Shown one piece after another: positions 1 to 6,025 of a stretch of DNA of 7,878 nt; within the stretch, counting starts at the first letter, position 1, and each line of letters opens with the position of its first letter. The position numbers and the translations under genes are program-made. The DNA comes from DATJHM01 sp035493895 (GTDB taxonomy: Bacteria > Chloroflexota > Ktedonobacteria > Ktedonobacterales > Ktedonobacteraceae), in NCBI GenBank assembly GCA_035493895.1, contig DATJHM010000009.1, positions 1 to 7,878 of the forward strand, in the 5' to 3' direction. The notes beneath the pieces are model-generated. The model searched no databases, was not told where the DNA came from, and saw only the letters and a program-made list of their open reading frames with translations.

Positions 1-101
1 GCACTCTCCCACATCCCATCCATAGGCGCAACAAGCGTACAAAGATAACTGTCCCTGATCTGCTGTATGGCCTCAGCATCTACCATCTGGATACATTTCA
101 T
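1..101 (-). CDS. Unidentified protein, N-terminal part, cut by left edge
   Basis: Reading leftward from an ATG at 99-101, 33 codons run to the window edge without a stop. The peptide begins MKCIQMVDAEAIQQIRDSYL and ends with APMDGMWES. A good ribosome binding site, GGAG followed by TAAGA, precedes the ATG. The start lies 29 bp after the stop of the homoserine dehydrogenase gene on the same strand, so the gene probably belongs to the same leftward operon. The short piece has no diagnostic motif. The DGMWE-type segment after an N-terminal helix reminds me weakly of some GNAT acetyltransferase-like proteins, but this is not enough to name it. The coding call rests on the RBS, the open frame and the operon spacing. 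Confidence 0.6.
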   Translation of the reverse strand, partial: MKCIQMVDAEAIQQIRDSYLCTLVAPMDGMWES

Positions 102-130
102 TCTTACTCCATCTCAAGCTCTTCTCTCCA

Positions 131-1153
131 CTATTTCGGCAGTGCACGCAACCAATCTGCCAGCACATCATAGGCCACGGTGCGCGGCATGTCGGAGTCG
201 TAGGGCGCATGCATGATCATGGTCAGACCAGGAATCACGTCCAGCTCGAAATGCGAGATGAGCGAGGCAGGACTGGCTGTCGCGAAAGAATCATGCGCAT
301 CTAACAGCTCCGGACGCACGCTCGCCTGCACTCCGTCCCCTACACGCTCCAGTCGCCCCACGGTGCGATAGGTCTTTCCCTGGGCATTTGCCGCCTGCAA
401 CTGCTCGACGCTCAGCCCCCGAATGCTCTCACGCACCACTTGCTCCGGCTTCAATGCCACGCCCATCAGTACGGTCGAGATCGCGCAAATCTTGACGGTG
501 GCATCCCAGCCGTCCACGTCGGCACTCGGGTCCGTCTCGGCAATCCCCAGATTCTGCGCCACCTGCACCGCCTCTGCAAACGTCTTGCCCTGCTCCATCT
601 CAGTCAGGATCACGTTTGAGGTCGAGTTGAGCAGGCCACGAAAACGCAGGAGGTTCGCCGCTGGCAGGGTCTCGCGAAATAAGGCAAATAACGGCGCACC
701 CGCCATGACAGCACCATCATGCATAAAACGCGTATGATGCTGTTCGGCCAATGCCTGCAACTCTGCGTACCCATGCACCACCGGTCCCTTGTTGGCCGTA
801 ATGGCATACGCGCCACGCTCTATCGCCGCACGCAGATGGTCGATCGCAGGCTGACCGGTCTGCGCATTCAGCGAAGAGAGTTCGAAGAGCACATCGGCCC
901 GCGCGGCTTCTAACCAGGCTCGCACATTGCTATCGCTCAATCTATCCTTCTCCGCGCTCTCTCCGCGCAACAACGCCTCAGCATCCAGCCCCTCGGCATT
1001 CGCGACCCAGCCCATACGCCTCGTCGCCACACCTGTTATACGCCATTCGATCTGATACTTCTCCCGCAGCTCACTGCGTTTCTCCAGCAGCAAAGCCGCC
1101 AATGCCCGTCCAATATAGCCAAAACCAAGGATACACAAATTATATGTCTTCAT
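131..1153 (-). CDS. hom: Homoserine dehydrogenase, short form without ACT domain
   Basis: This 340-residue enzyme is predicted to reduce aspartate semialdehyde to homoserine with NAD(P)H in the cytoplasm, the branch step toward threonine, methionine and isoleucine. The N-terminal Rossmann fold shows the nucleotide-binding loop GFGYIGR at residues 10-16. The ITANKGPV segment at 118-125 carries the conserved active-site lysine K122. The NSTSNVILTEME stretch at 176-187 and the segment around 206-221 (TDPSADVDGWDA, then K221) match the family substrate-binding and catalytic region with its conserved Asp and Lys. The protein ends right after the catalytic core at about residue 340. It therefore lacks the C-terminal ACT domain that gives threonine feedback in many 400-450 residue homologues. 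An AAGG ribosome binding site lies 6 nt before the ATG. The gene begins 26 bp after the upstream PH-like gene and probably shares its transcript. A related NAD-dependent dehydrogenase with another substrate is possible but less likely. Confidence 0.88.
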   Translation of the reverse strand: MKTYNLCILGFGYIGRALAALLLEKRSELREKYQIEWRITGVATRRMGWVANAEGLDAEALLRGESAEKDRLSDSNVRAWLEAARADVLFELSSLNAQTGQPAIDHLRAAIERGAYAITANKGPVVHGYAELQALAEQHHTRFMHDGAVMAGAPLFALFRETLPAANLLRFRGLLNSTSNVILTEMEQGKTFAEAVQVAQNLGIAETDPSADVDGWDATVKICAISTVLMGVALKPEQVVRESIRGLSVEQLQAANAQGKTYRTVGRLERVGDGVQASVRPELLDAHDSFATASPASLISHFELDVIPGLTMIMHAPYDSDMPRTVAYDVLADWLRALPK

Positions 1154-1179
1154 GGGGAACCTTTCGTGCTCTGTCCTTT

Positions 1180-1833
1180 TTACCTGGAGCCCTTACTCCG
1201 CCGCCGTCGTAACATTATAGAGGTGATCACGGCCACAAAACCCGCGAAGCAGAGAAATATACCACTCTGAGCGTTATGTGTCACCGATATCAGTAGCACT
1301 CCGAATATTTCCAGCAGGATACCTCCGACAAATAATAACATGATTGCCAGCGCCGAGTTCTCAAATGAGCCGCGTATCTGCTGCTGACTATAACTTGGAG
1401 GTGCGGCAATACTTGTCCCGGTGGTATCGCTCATTACAGTATTTGTAGGGGTTATATTCGTAAGTTTTTGTAGTTCTGTATATAATACCTCAATCTTCTT
1501 ACGCGGAGCACGCACATAGACTTTGCGCGTTCCTGTCTCTATCAGCAGTTCACGAAAAAGCGGCTCATGCTCTTTCTGACGCAATTCAACACGCGTGATC
1601 TCTGCGATATTCTGGGCATCAAGAAAGAGCGACTCTCGCGGAAATGTCTTATAGATATAGCCGAAAATACGCTGGTTCGTCAAAATAACATCGCACATTG
1701 TGCTATGCTGCTGCTGACCATTATCCCAGATTCCTGGTATCGTCAACAAAGGTTGCTCTTCTGTCTGAAGCTGGTTGCGTAAACCTTTCATGCTTGCCAC
1801 GATTTTATTCGCCGGGCTTGTCTTCTCTGGCAC
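1180..1833 (-). CDS. Membrane protein with bacterial PH/GRAM-like domain
   Basis: The 217-residue protein starts at GTG (1831-1833), preceded by AAGAGGA with short spacing. The next in-frame ATG (residue 15) has no visible ribosome binding site, so GTG is preferred. Residues about 25-125 look like a beta-rich PH/GRAM-type domain. The DVILTNQRIFGYIY segment at 48-61 has the LTNQR turn typical of bacterial PH domains, and a basic helix-forming stretch at 108-125 closes the domain. A polar linker follows at about 126-157. Two hydrophobic helices sit near the C terminus (about 160-184 and 189-208), ending in the basic tail RRRRSKGSR, which suggests a cytoplasmic C terminus. The function is unknown. 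PH-like domains often bind lipids or partner proteins, so a sensor or scaffold at the membrane is a guess. The gene is first in the leftward cluster and lies just downstream of an extended -10 promoter. Confidence 0.78.
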   Translation of the reverse strand: MPEKTSPANKIVASMKGLRNQLQTEEQPLLTIPGIWDNGQQQHSTMCDVILTNQRIFGYIYKTFPRESLFLDAQNIAEITRVELRQKEHEPLFRELLIETGTRKVYVRAPRKKIEVLYTELQKLTNITPTNTVMSDTTGTSIAAPPSYSQQQIRGSFENSALAIMLLFVGGILLEIFGVLLISVTHNAQSGIFLCFAGFVAVITSIMLRRRRSKGSR

Positions 1834-1864
1834 GATCCTCTTTTCCCTTTCTCTTGTTGCACAA

Positions 1865-1891
1865 ATTATAGCATATCTGTAATAGGGACAA
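1865..1891 (-). promoter_or_regulatory. Extended -10 promoter for the leftward operon
   Basis: On the minus strand a perfect TATAAT (plus coordinates 1865-1870) is preceded by TGC, giving the extended -10 motif TGnTATAAT. A partial -35, TTGTCC (1886-1891), lies 15 bp upstream; extended -10 promoters tolerate a weak -35. Transcription would start near 1858, leaving a leader of about 25 nt before the GTG start at 1833. The assignment rests on motif matching only. Confidence 0.6.
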
Positions 1892-2021
1892 ATACATATT
1901 TCTTCATCAGAGGGAACCTGATAAAAAATACTGTCTACACCTGATATTTTATGTTACTATTTTTGCAAAATCGCTAACTTCAGGCATCCTGTCCGTCTCT
2001 CTGGCACCGAAAAATGCTCCT

Positions 2022-2037
2022 TACGGCAATTTCCGTA
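2022..2037. promoter_or_regulatory. 16 bp palindrome, possible operator upstream of cydA
   Basis: The sequence TACGGCAATTTCCGTA is symmetric at 14 of 16 positions, with arms TACGG/CCGTA and a self-complementary AATT centre. It ends 15 bp before the putative cydA -35 box, centred roughly 57 bp before the predicted transcription start. That is a usual place for an activator site. It does not match the FNR (TTGAT-N4-ATCAA) or Rex (TTGTG-N8-CACAA) consensus, so the binding protein is unknown. Confidence 0.4.
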
Positions 2038-2052
2038 GTTTGTGTAAGAAAT

Positions 2053-2080
2053 TTGTGGAAATATATGGAAACATTATACT
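2053..2080 (+). promoter_or_regulatory. Candidate cydAB promoter
   Basis: TTGTGG (2053-2058) and TATACT (2075-2080) are separated by 16 bp and match the sigma-70 type consensus at 3/6 and 5/6 positions. Transcription would begin near 2087, giving a leader of about 134 nt. The spacer holds two tandem near-copies, TGGAAATAT (2056-2064) and TGGAAACAT (2066-2074), 10 bp apart. The call is based on motifs alone. Confidence 0.45.
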
Positions 2081-2132
2081 TGATAAGCTAGCGAGCCAGG
2101 GCTTACAATACAAGTGATTTTTCATTGGCTGG

Positions 2133-2182
2133 TACAATGTGGTACAGACAAAATCATTCTAAAATACAAATACAATGTGGTA
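2133..2182 (+). repeat. Two 12 bp direct repeats in the cydA leader
   Basis: TACAATGTGGTA occurs exactly at 2133-2144 and 2171-2182, 38 bp apart start to start. The first copy lies within a further short repeat of GGTACA (2131-2136 and 2141-2146). Both copies fall between the predicted promoter and the cydA ribosome binding site, so they could be a repressor site, an RNA feature, or -10-like elements (TACAAT) of secondary promoters. Confidence 0.55.
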
Positions 2183-2220
2183 GAGGATGATGTAGTACTA
2201 ATCGCTCAAAGGAAATTTTT

Positions 2221-3579
2221 ATGTCTGGACTACTTGCAGCTCGTGCTCAGATGGGCACTTCGCTCGCATTCCACATCATTTTCTCGGCATTGGGCGTGGG
2301 TTTACCGTTACTGCTTTGTCTGGCAGAGGGCCTCGCTCTGAAAACGAAGAACCCCACCTGGATGATGCTTACAAAACGCTGGACACGCGCTACCGCTGTG
2401 CTCTTCGCTATCGGTGCGGTCTCTGGCACGATACTCTCGTTCGAACTGGGTCTGCTCTGGCCGACCTATATGAAATTTGTTGGTGAGGTTATCGGCCTGC
2501 CCTTTATGCTCGAAGGCTTTGCTTTCTTCATTGAGGCAATCTTCCTTGGCCTTTATCTGTACGGTTGGGATCGCCTCTCGCCCCGCGCTCACTGGCTCTG
2601 TTCCTTCCCTATCTGGATCGGCGGCCTCGCTTCGGCCTGGTTTATTGTGACTACCAATTCCTGGATGAATACTCCTTCTGGCTTTGTCTATCACAATGGT
2701 CAACTCACTGGTATCAATCCCATTCAGGCTATGCTTAATCCCAGCACTCCTTACGAAACGGTGCATATGATGCTTTCCTGCTATGTCGCAACCGGTTTCG
2801 CGGTCGCTGCGGTCTATGCGGTCGCTATTCTACGCGGCAAACGCGGCGAATATTATCGCAAGGGCTTGCTTCTCTCTATGGCTATGGCCCTGATTGCCAC
2901 TCCTTTGCAGTTACTCAGCGGCGACTTTAATGCCCGCTTCCTATATACTGTTGAGCCTATCAAATTCGCGGCTATGGAGGCTCTCTTTCATACGACAACA
3001 GGCGCTCCGGTTACGATTGGCGGCATTGTTAATCAAAATACCGGTCAGGTCCTCTATGCGATTGAGATCCCGAAAGCTCTGAGTATGCTCGCTGCCTTCA
3101 ATCCAAATGTCACGGTGCAAGGTCTCAACGCTTTTGCACGGAACGACTGGCCAACAACAGTACAGTTTGTCCATACATCATTTGATGGTATGGTTGGTAG
3201 CGGCTCTCTTATTCTCCTTGTCGTCCTCGTTTTCTGGTTCCTGTACTGGCGCCAGAAGTTCGTTGTTCCTGAAAATAAGCTGCTGCTCGCTGGCATTGTG
3301 CTTTCCGGCTTCCTCGGCTTTATTGCTATTGAGTTGGGCTGGATGGTCACAGAGCTCGGTCGCCAACCCTGGATCATTTCCGGCTTTCTACGTACGCAAA
3401 ATGCGGTGACGACTTCGCCTTTCTTGAATATCAGTTTCCTCGTCTTCTCGGTGGTGTATATTCTGCTGGCGGTTGCTCTGATCGGGCTGCTTATCCGTAT
3501 TGCTCGCTCGCCTCTGCCCGAGGCCGGATCAACTTCCGAAACGACGGAATCTGAGCCAGAAAGGATTGCCATCTCATGA
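2221..3579 (+). CDS. cydA: Cytochrome bd-type menaquinol oxidase subunit I
   Basis: CydA (452 residues) carries the haems and the quinol site of the bd oxidase, which reduces O2 to water at the cytoplasmic membrane using quinol electrons without pumping protons. Visible conserved residues, aligned to the E. coli enzyme, are H18 (haem b595 ligand), E98 and E105 in the LEGFAFFIEAIFLG segment, H182 in YETVHMMLSCYVATGF (haem b558 ligand), K248 and E253 in EPIKFAAMEALF (quinol-loop residues), and M375 followed by TELGRQPW (haem b558 region). The protein is shorter than E. coli CydA (about 520) mainly because the Q loop between about residues 240 and 315 is short. This is the form found in Gram-positive and cyanide-insensitive-type enzymes. 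The C-terminal tail is Ser/Glu rich. The start is supported by AAAGGA 7-8 nt before the ATG. The gene overlaps cydB by 4 bp. Confidence 0.96.
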   Translation: MSGLLAARAQMGTSLAFHIIFSALGVGLPLLLCLAEGLALKTKNPTWMMLTKRWTRATAVLFAIGAVSGTILSFELGLLWPTYMKFVGEVIGLPFMLEGFAFFIEAIFLGLYLYGWDRLSPRAHWLCSFPIWIGGLASAWFIVTTNSWMNTPSGFVYHNGQLTGINPIQAMLNPSTPYETVHMMLSCYVATGFAVAAVYAVAILRGKRGEYYRKGLLLSMAMALIATPLQLLSGDFNARFLYTVEPIKFAAMEALFHTTTGAPVTIGGIVNQNTGQVLYAIEIPKALSMLAAFNPNVTVQGLNAFARNDWPTTVQFVHTSFDGMVGSGSLILLVVLVFWFLYWRQKFVVPENKLLLAGIVLSGFLGFIAIELGWMVTELGRQPWIISGFLRTQNAVTTSPFLNISFLVFSVVYILLAVALIGLLIRIARSPLPEAGSTSETTESEPERIAIS

Positions 3580-4658
3580 GTCCTGCTTTTATTGCGTTGA
3601 TCGTGCTCTGGCTGGGTATCATTGCCTATGCGGTGTTTGGTGGCGCTGACTTCGGTGCTGGCATCTGGGACCTCTTTGCCATAAGCAAGAAAGCTGACAA
3701 AGAACACCGTTTTATTAATCACTCTCTGGGACCGGTCTGGGAGGCCAATCACGTCTGGCTGATCTTTCTGATTGTCGGTCTGTTTAACATTTTTCCTTCG
3801 GCTTTCTCGGCCCTTGTGATTGCTCTGTTTGTCCCTTTCTCGATCGTTTTGATCGGTCTTGTGCTGAGGGGGGCCGCTTTTGTCTTTCACAATTACTCTA
3901 CCAATATGCAGGGCACGCCCGCAAAATGGTGGAGCTACGTCTTCAGTATTACCTGTTTCATCACGCCCTTTTTCCTGGGTACGTCTGCCGCATCCGTCGC
4001 CAGTGGCCATCTGGTCAATGCCAGCGGCGTTGCAAACGCTGGTAGCTTCGCCCCCTGGACTTCACCGTTCGCGCTGGCGATTGGGGTAATGGCTGTTACT
4101 CTGTGCGCCACATTGGCTGCTATCTATCTGGCAGTCGAGGCGCACGAGGCCGGAAACAAAGAGTTCGCTGACCTCTTTCGTCGGCGCGCGTTCATCGCGG
4201 GCGCGATTACTGCGATTCTCGGCGCTCTGGGCCTGCTCTTCTCGGTCTCTGAGGCTCCTATCCTCTGGAACGGTCTGCTCGATCACGCTCTCCCGGTGGC
4301 AATTATCACTGACGTGCTTGGTCTGATCACTGCGGGGTTGCTTCTCTTCCGCCGCTACCATCTGGCGCGCGTCTCTATCGTTGCCGCAACGGCCTTTTTG
4401 CTTGGCTCATGGGGCTTCTCACAATACCCCTACGTCATCCCGCCGTTCTATACGGTTACCAATTCAGCCAACTATCCTTCTGTGATTGTGACGGTTTTGA
4501 TCGGTATCCTCATTGGCGTGATCATTTTGATCCCATCGTTCTACTATCTCTTTGCCGTCTTCAAACTACCCTATCCTGTCCCGGGCCGCAGAAAACCTTC
4601 TCCGCCCGCTAAAAAACAGGATGCCGCGCAGGAACAAGCCCAGGCTGTCCGTTCCTGA
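3576..4658 (+). CDS. cydB: Cytochrome bd-type menaquinol oxidase subunit II
   Basis: CydB (360 residues) is the second integral membrane subunit of the bd oxidase, forming a pseudo-symmetric heterodimer with CydA. Family signatures are GGADFGAGIWDL (residues 22-33), GPVWEANHVWLIF (52-64), and the LRGAAFVFH segment (97-105). About eight to nine hydrophobic helices are evident. The SQYPYVIPP segment (282-290) resembles the form seen in CioB-type subunits rather than in E. coli CydB. The C-terminal tail after about residue 335 is Pro/Lys/Gln rich and probably cytoplasmic. The ATG lies inside the cydA stop as ATGA, with AAAGGA upstream, so the two are translationally coupled. No cydX-like small gene and no cydCD follow within the window. 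Confidence 0.95.
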   Translation: MSPAFIALIVLWLGIIAYAVFGGADFGAGIWDLFAISKKADKEHRFINHSLGPVWEANHVWLIFLIVGLFNIFPSAFSALVIALFVPFSIVLIGLVLRGAAFVFHNYSTNMQGTPAKWWSYVFSITCFITPFFLGTSAASVASGHLVNASGVANAGSFAPWTSPFALAIGVMAVTLCATLAAIYLAVEAHEAGNKEFADLFRRRAFIAGAITAILGALGLLFSVSEAPILWNGLLDHALPVAIITDVLGLITAGLLLFRRYHLARVSIVAATAFLLGSWGFSQYPYVIPPFYTVTNSANYPSVIVTVLIGILIGVIILIPSFYYLFAVFKLPYPVPGRRKPSPPAKKQDAAQEQAQAVRS

Positions 4659-4674
4659 CACTCCCAGGTTGCCT

Positions 4675-4700
4675 CACAGGATGCCATACAGCATCCTGTG
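4675..4700 (+). terminator. Hairpin after cydB, terminator-like
   Basis: A perfect 10 bp stem (CACAGGATGC at 4675-4684, GCATCCTGTG at 4691-4700) closes a 6 nt loop, beginning 17 bp after the cydB stop. The nearest T run (TTTTT, 4721-4725) is 20 nt further on, so it is not a textbook intrinsic terminator. It may end or stabilise the cydAB message. Confidence 0.5.
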
Positions 4701-4737
4701 CTGGCTTCCCCCTCTATCCCTTTTTGCAACCTCAAAA

Positions 4738-4970
4738 TCTATCGCTGCTTGTCTGCGACCAATACACATCAACCGAAGAATAGTTCAGATACCATGGTGC
4801 AGGTCAATGGATGCCCGCGAGGGTTGATAAGATCGCATTTTATCCCATCCCACGCGACCCCCACCACCCCTCTTGCCCGTCCACGAATCCTTTCCACCAT
4901 CGATTGAGACGGGTGGTCAAACCGAACCATTCTTAGGTTGATGCGGATTCATTGCTGCTTATCTACGACC
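4738..4970. repeat. Direct repeats flanking inverted repeats, possible decayed MITE-like element
   Basis: Two 23 bp segments in the same orientation (4738-4760 and 4948-4970) match at 18 positions, and all five differences are transitions. Just inside them, ATCAACCGAAGAATAGTTC (4768-4786) and GAACCATTCTTAGGTTGAT (4924-4942) are inverted copies matching at 17 of 19 positions. The order direct-inverted-core-inverted-direct resembles a small nonautonomous element with target duplications. However, 23 bp would be a very long duplication, and the gaps of 7 and 5 bp differ. A structured RNA stem is an alternative. No coding sequence lies inside. Confidence 0.4.
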
Positions 4971-4997
4971 GAACCAACGACGTCGTCGACCCAGTAG

Positions 4998-5029
4998 TGG
5001 CACAGTTGCGTTATCACTCCACTGTGCCA
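4998..5029. repeat. Hairpin with 9 bp perfect stem upstream of the DUF202 gene
   Basis: TGGCACAGT (4998-5006) and ACTGTGCCA (5021-5029) form a perfect inverted repeat around a 14 nt loop. No T run follows on either strand, so it is not an obvious terminator. Its place about 80 bp before the DUF202 start, close to a weak TGGTATAGG -10-like box (5046-5053), would suit an operator. Confidence 0.4.
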
Positions 5030-5111
5030 ACGAAAAATATGATATGGTATAGGCGTGAGCACACGATGATTTGTTCGTTATAGCTTTCCCGAAAGCAGAG
5101 CGTGCACCTCT

Positions 5112-5543
5112 ATGACTCAGCCCGATCCAACCAACATAATATCTTCACCAGAGCAACAAAAACCGCCAGGAAGCAAGCGAACCAGCAAGCACGTCACCGA
5201 TCACCTGGCAAACGAGCGCACATTTCTGGCCTGGGTACGAACCGGACTGGCGACGATTACCTTTGGTTTTGTCGTAGCCCGCTTCGGTTTGCTGCTTCGT
5301 GAACTCGGCCTGAAACACGTCAGCGCCTCCACCATTTCCATCCATTATTCTTCCCTGATCGGTGTGAGCCTGACCATTTTCGGCATAGTGATGATCGTTA
5401 TGGCGCTTATCAATTTTCTGCGCATCCGGGCAGAGATCGACATCGAGAATTTTTATCCTCAATCGGGCTTTGCTCTGGTCCTGACAATTCTTGCCTGCTT
5501 GATTGGCATTACGCTTGCCGTATACCTGTTTCTCACCGCTTGA
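5112..5543 (+). CDS. DUF202 (YidH-like) membrane protein
   Basis: The 143-residue protein shows the DUF202 signature DHLANERTFLAWVRTGLA (residues 30-47), followed by three predicted membrane helices at about 44-63, 80-102 and 118-142, with the charged segment RIRAEIDIENF between helices 2 and 3. The first 28 residues are polar and probably cytoplasmic. The biochemical role of this family is not established. No clear ribosome binding site precedes the ATG (the upstream bases are GCGTGCACCTCT), and no alternative in-frame start gives a better one, so translation initiation may be weak or unusual. The gene lies downstream of the bd oxidase genes and converges on the 77-residue membrane protein gene. 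Confidence 0.88.
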   Translation: MTQPDPTNIISSPEQQKPPGSKRTSKHVTDHLANERTFLAWVRTGLATITFGFVVARFGLLLRELGLKHVSASTISIHYSSLIGVSLTIFGIVMIVMALINFLRIRAEIDIENFYPQSGFALVLTILACLIGITLAVYLFLTA

Positions 5544-5552
5544 GGGGGGAAA

Positions 5553-5723
5553 ATGCTGGCAGACCCGTTGCATAATATCATCATTGATACTATCCAACGA
5601 GCCTTATTGGTATACGGAGCAACTAGCGTGATGGCTTCAACAGCTTATGAAAAATGCCAAAAAGCAGGAATGTTGGGGGCCATTGTCCCACGAAAAGGCT
5701 CCAGTCGCGCTTATCCGATGTAA
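5553..5723 (+). CDS. Doubtful 56-codon ORF directly after the DUF202 gene
   Basis: An ATG at 5553 stands 9 bp after the DUF202 stop and is preceded by a purine-rich GAGGGGGG tract at plausible spacing. It encodes a peptide beginning MLADPLHNIIIDTIQRALLV and ending in a basic stretch with PRKGSS. About 100 bp of it overlaps, on the opposite strand, the better supported 77-codon gene, and the peptide resembles nothing I recognise. Possible translational coupling with DUF202 is the main argument for it; the antisense overlap is the main argument against. Confidence 0.2.
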   Translation: MLADPLHNIIIDTIQRALLVYGATSVMASTAYEKCQKAGMLGAIVPRKGSSRAYPM

Positions 5724-5856
5724 ACAGAATTGCAGAAGTAATGATCGAGCCCAACGCGGCCCAATACCAGATTTCTTCTGGGACCTGATCGGTGAGACGA
5801 AAATATTGCTCCTGCACGTCACTTCCGGGCATCGTATCAACATTAGCTCTACGCAT
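5623..5856 (-). CDS. Small two-helix membrane protein, unknown function
   Basis: The 77-residue protein begins at ATG 5854-5856 with GGAG five bases upstream on the minus strand. It has a polar N-terminal part (residues 1-28), a first hydrophobic helix at about 29-46 (WYWAALGSIITSAILF), a charged turn SDKRDW (47-52) and a second helix at about 53-71 containing GQWPPTFLLFGIFHKL, then a basic end. The tidy two-helix layout and the GQWPPTFLLF segment look like genuine protein sequence; I have the impression of similar small hypothetical proteins in Chloroflexota-type genomes but cannot check. It is divergent from menA and converges on the DUF202 gene. No function is known. Confidence 0.65.
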   Translation of the reverse strand: MRRANVDTMPGSDVQEQYFRLTDQVPEEIWYWAALGSIITSAILFTSDKRDWSLFVGQWPPTFLLFGIFHKLLKPSR

Positions 5857-5904
5857 AACTCTCCATCCATCCTTTCTTTTTTGTGTTCCAGCTTCACCCT
5901 GCGC

Positions 5905-5947
5905 TCAAACTCCACAGTTTGACATTTTGCCGGTACAAGACTACTAT
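5905..5947 (+). promoter_or_regulatory. menA promoter with overlapping dyad operator candidate
   Basis: A consensus -35 TTGACA (5919-5924) and a -10-like TACTAT (5942-5947) are separated by the ideal 17 bp. A perfect dyad with 7 bp arms, TCAAACT (5905-5911) and AGTTTGA (5916-5922) around CCAC, covers the upstream half of the -35 box. A protein bound there would block RNA polymerase. Transcription would start near 5954, giving a leader of about 70 nt before the ATG at 6026. The same dyad lies 50 bp upstream of the divergent 77-codon gene and could regulate both. Confidence 0.55.
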
Positions 5948-6025
5948 TTCTACTATAAGGATCAATCTGTTATCAAAGATTGGCATATCCCGATATCTAT
6001 CTCGATTTTTGTTGGAGCGAATTGC

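Larger units (their letters stand above)
1834..2220. other. Divergent regulatory spacer between PH-like gene and cydA
   Basis: This AT-rich stretch of 387 bp separates two divergent operons and has no convincing gene. It holds the leftward extended -10 promoter (1865-1891), a near-perfect palindrome (2022-2037), a candidate cydA promoter (2053-2080), two copies of TACAATGTGGTA (2133-2144 and 2171-2182) and the cydA ribosome binding site AAAGG (2208-2212). A 75-codon open frame from 2114 overlaps the start of cydA in another frame and is taken as chance. Confidence 0.7.
4659..5111. other. Gap between cydB and the DUF202 gene without a convincing gene
   Basis: These 453 bp hold the post-cydB hairpin (4675-4700), a direct/inverted repeat structure (4738-4970), the palindrome ACGACGTCGT (4977-4986), a 9 bp stem hairpin (4998-5029) and the region that should contain the DUF202 promoter. 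Open frames of 69-91 codons here overlap cydB or each other, have no good ribosome binding site and show no recognisable protein character. I see no tRNA or other known RNA. Confidence 0.65.

Noticed and set aside
2022..2080. Rex or FNR/CRP site for cydA
   Set aside because: TTTGTG occurs twice (2039-2044, 2052-2057), but no matching inverted CACAA half follows, and no TTGAT-N4-ATCAA is present.
2114..2341. 75-codon open frame upstream of cydA
   Set aside because: It overlaps the cydA start in another frame, covers the repeat-containing leader, and has no recognisable protein character.
3054..4010. 318-codon open frame on the minus strand
   Set aside because: It is antisense to cydA and cydB, gives a highly charged low-complexity peptide as expected opposite membrane protein genes, and has no family resemblance.
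4552..4907. Open frames of 69-91 codons after cydB
   Set aside because: They overlap cydB or the hairpin and repeat structure, lack ribosome binding sites and show no domain.
4659..5111. tRNA or other known RNA gene
   Set aside because: No T-loop GGTTCRA-type motif or cloverleaf was found in this gap or in 6965-7753.
5792..6025. 78-codon N-terminal extension of the menA frame
   Set aside because: It runs through the promoter and antisense to the 77-codon gene, and it does not resemble the family; the ATG at 6026 has GGAG at 8 nt.
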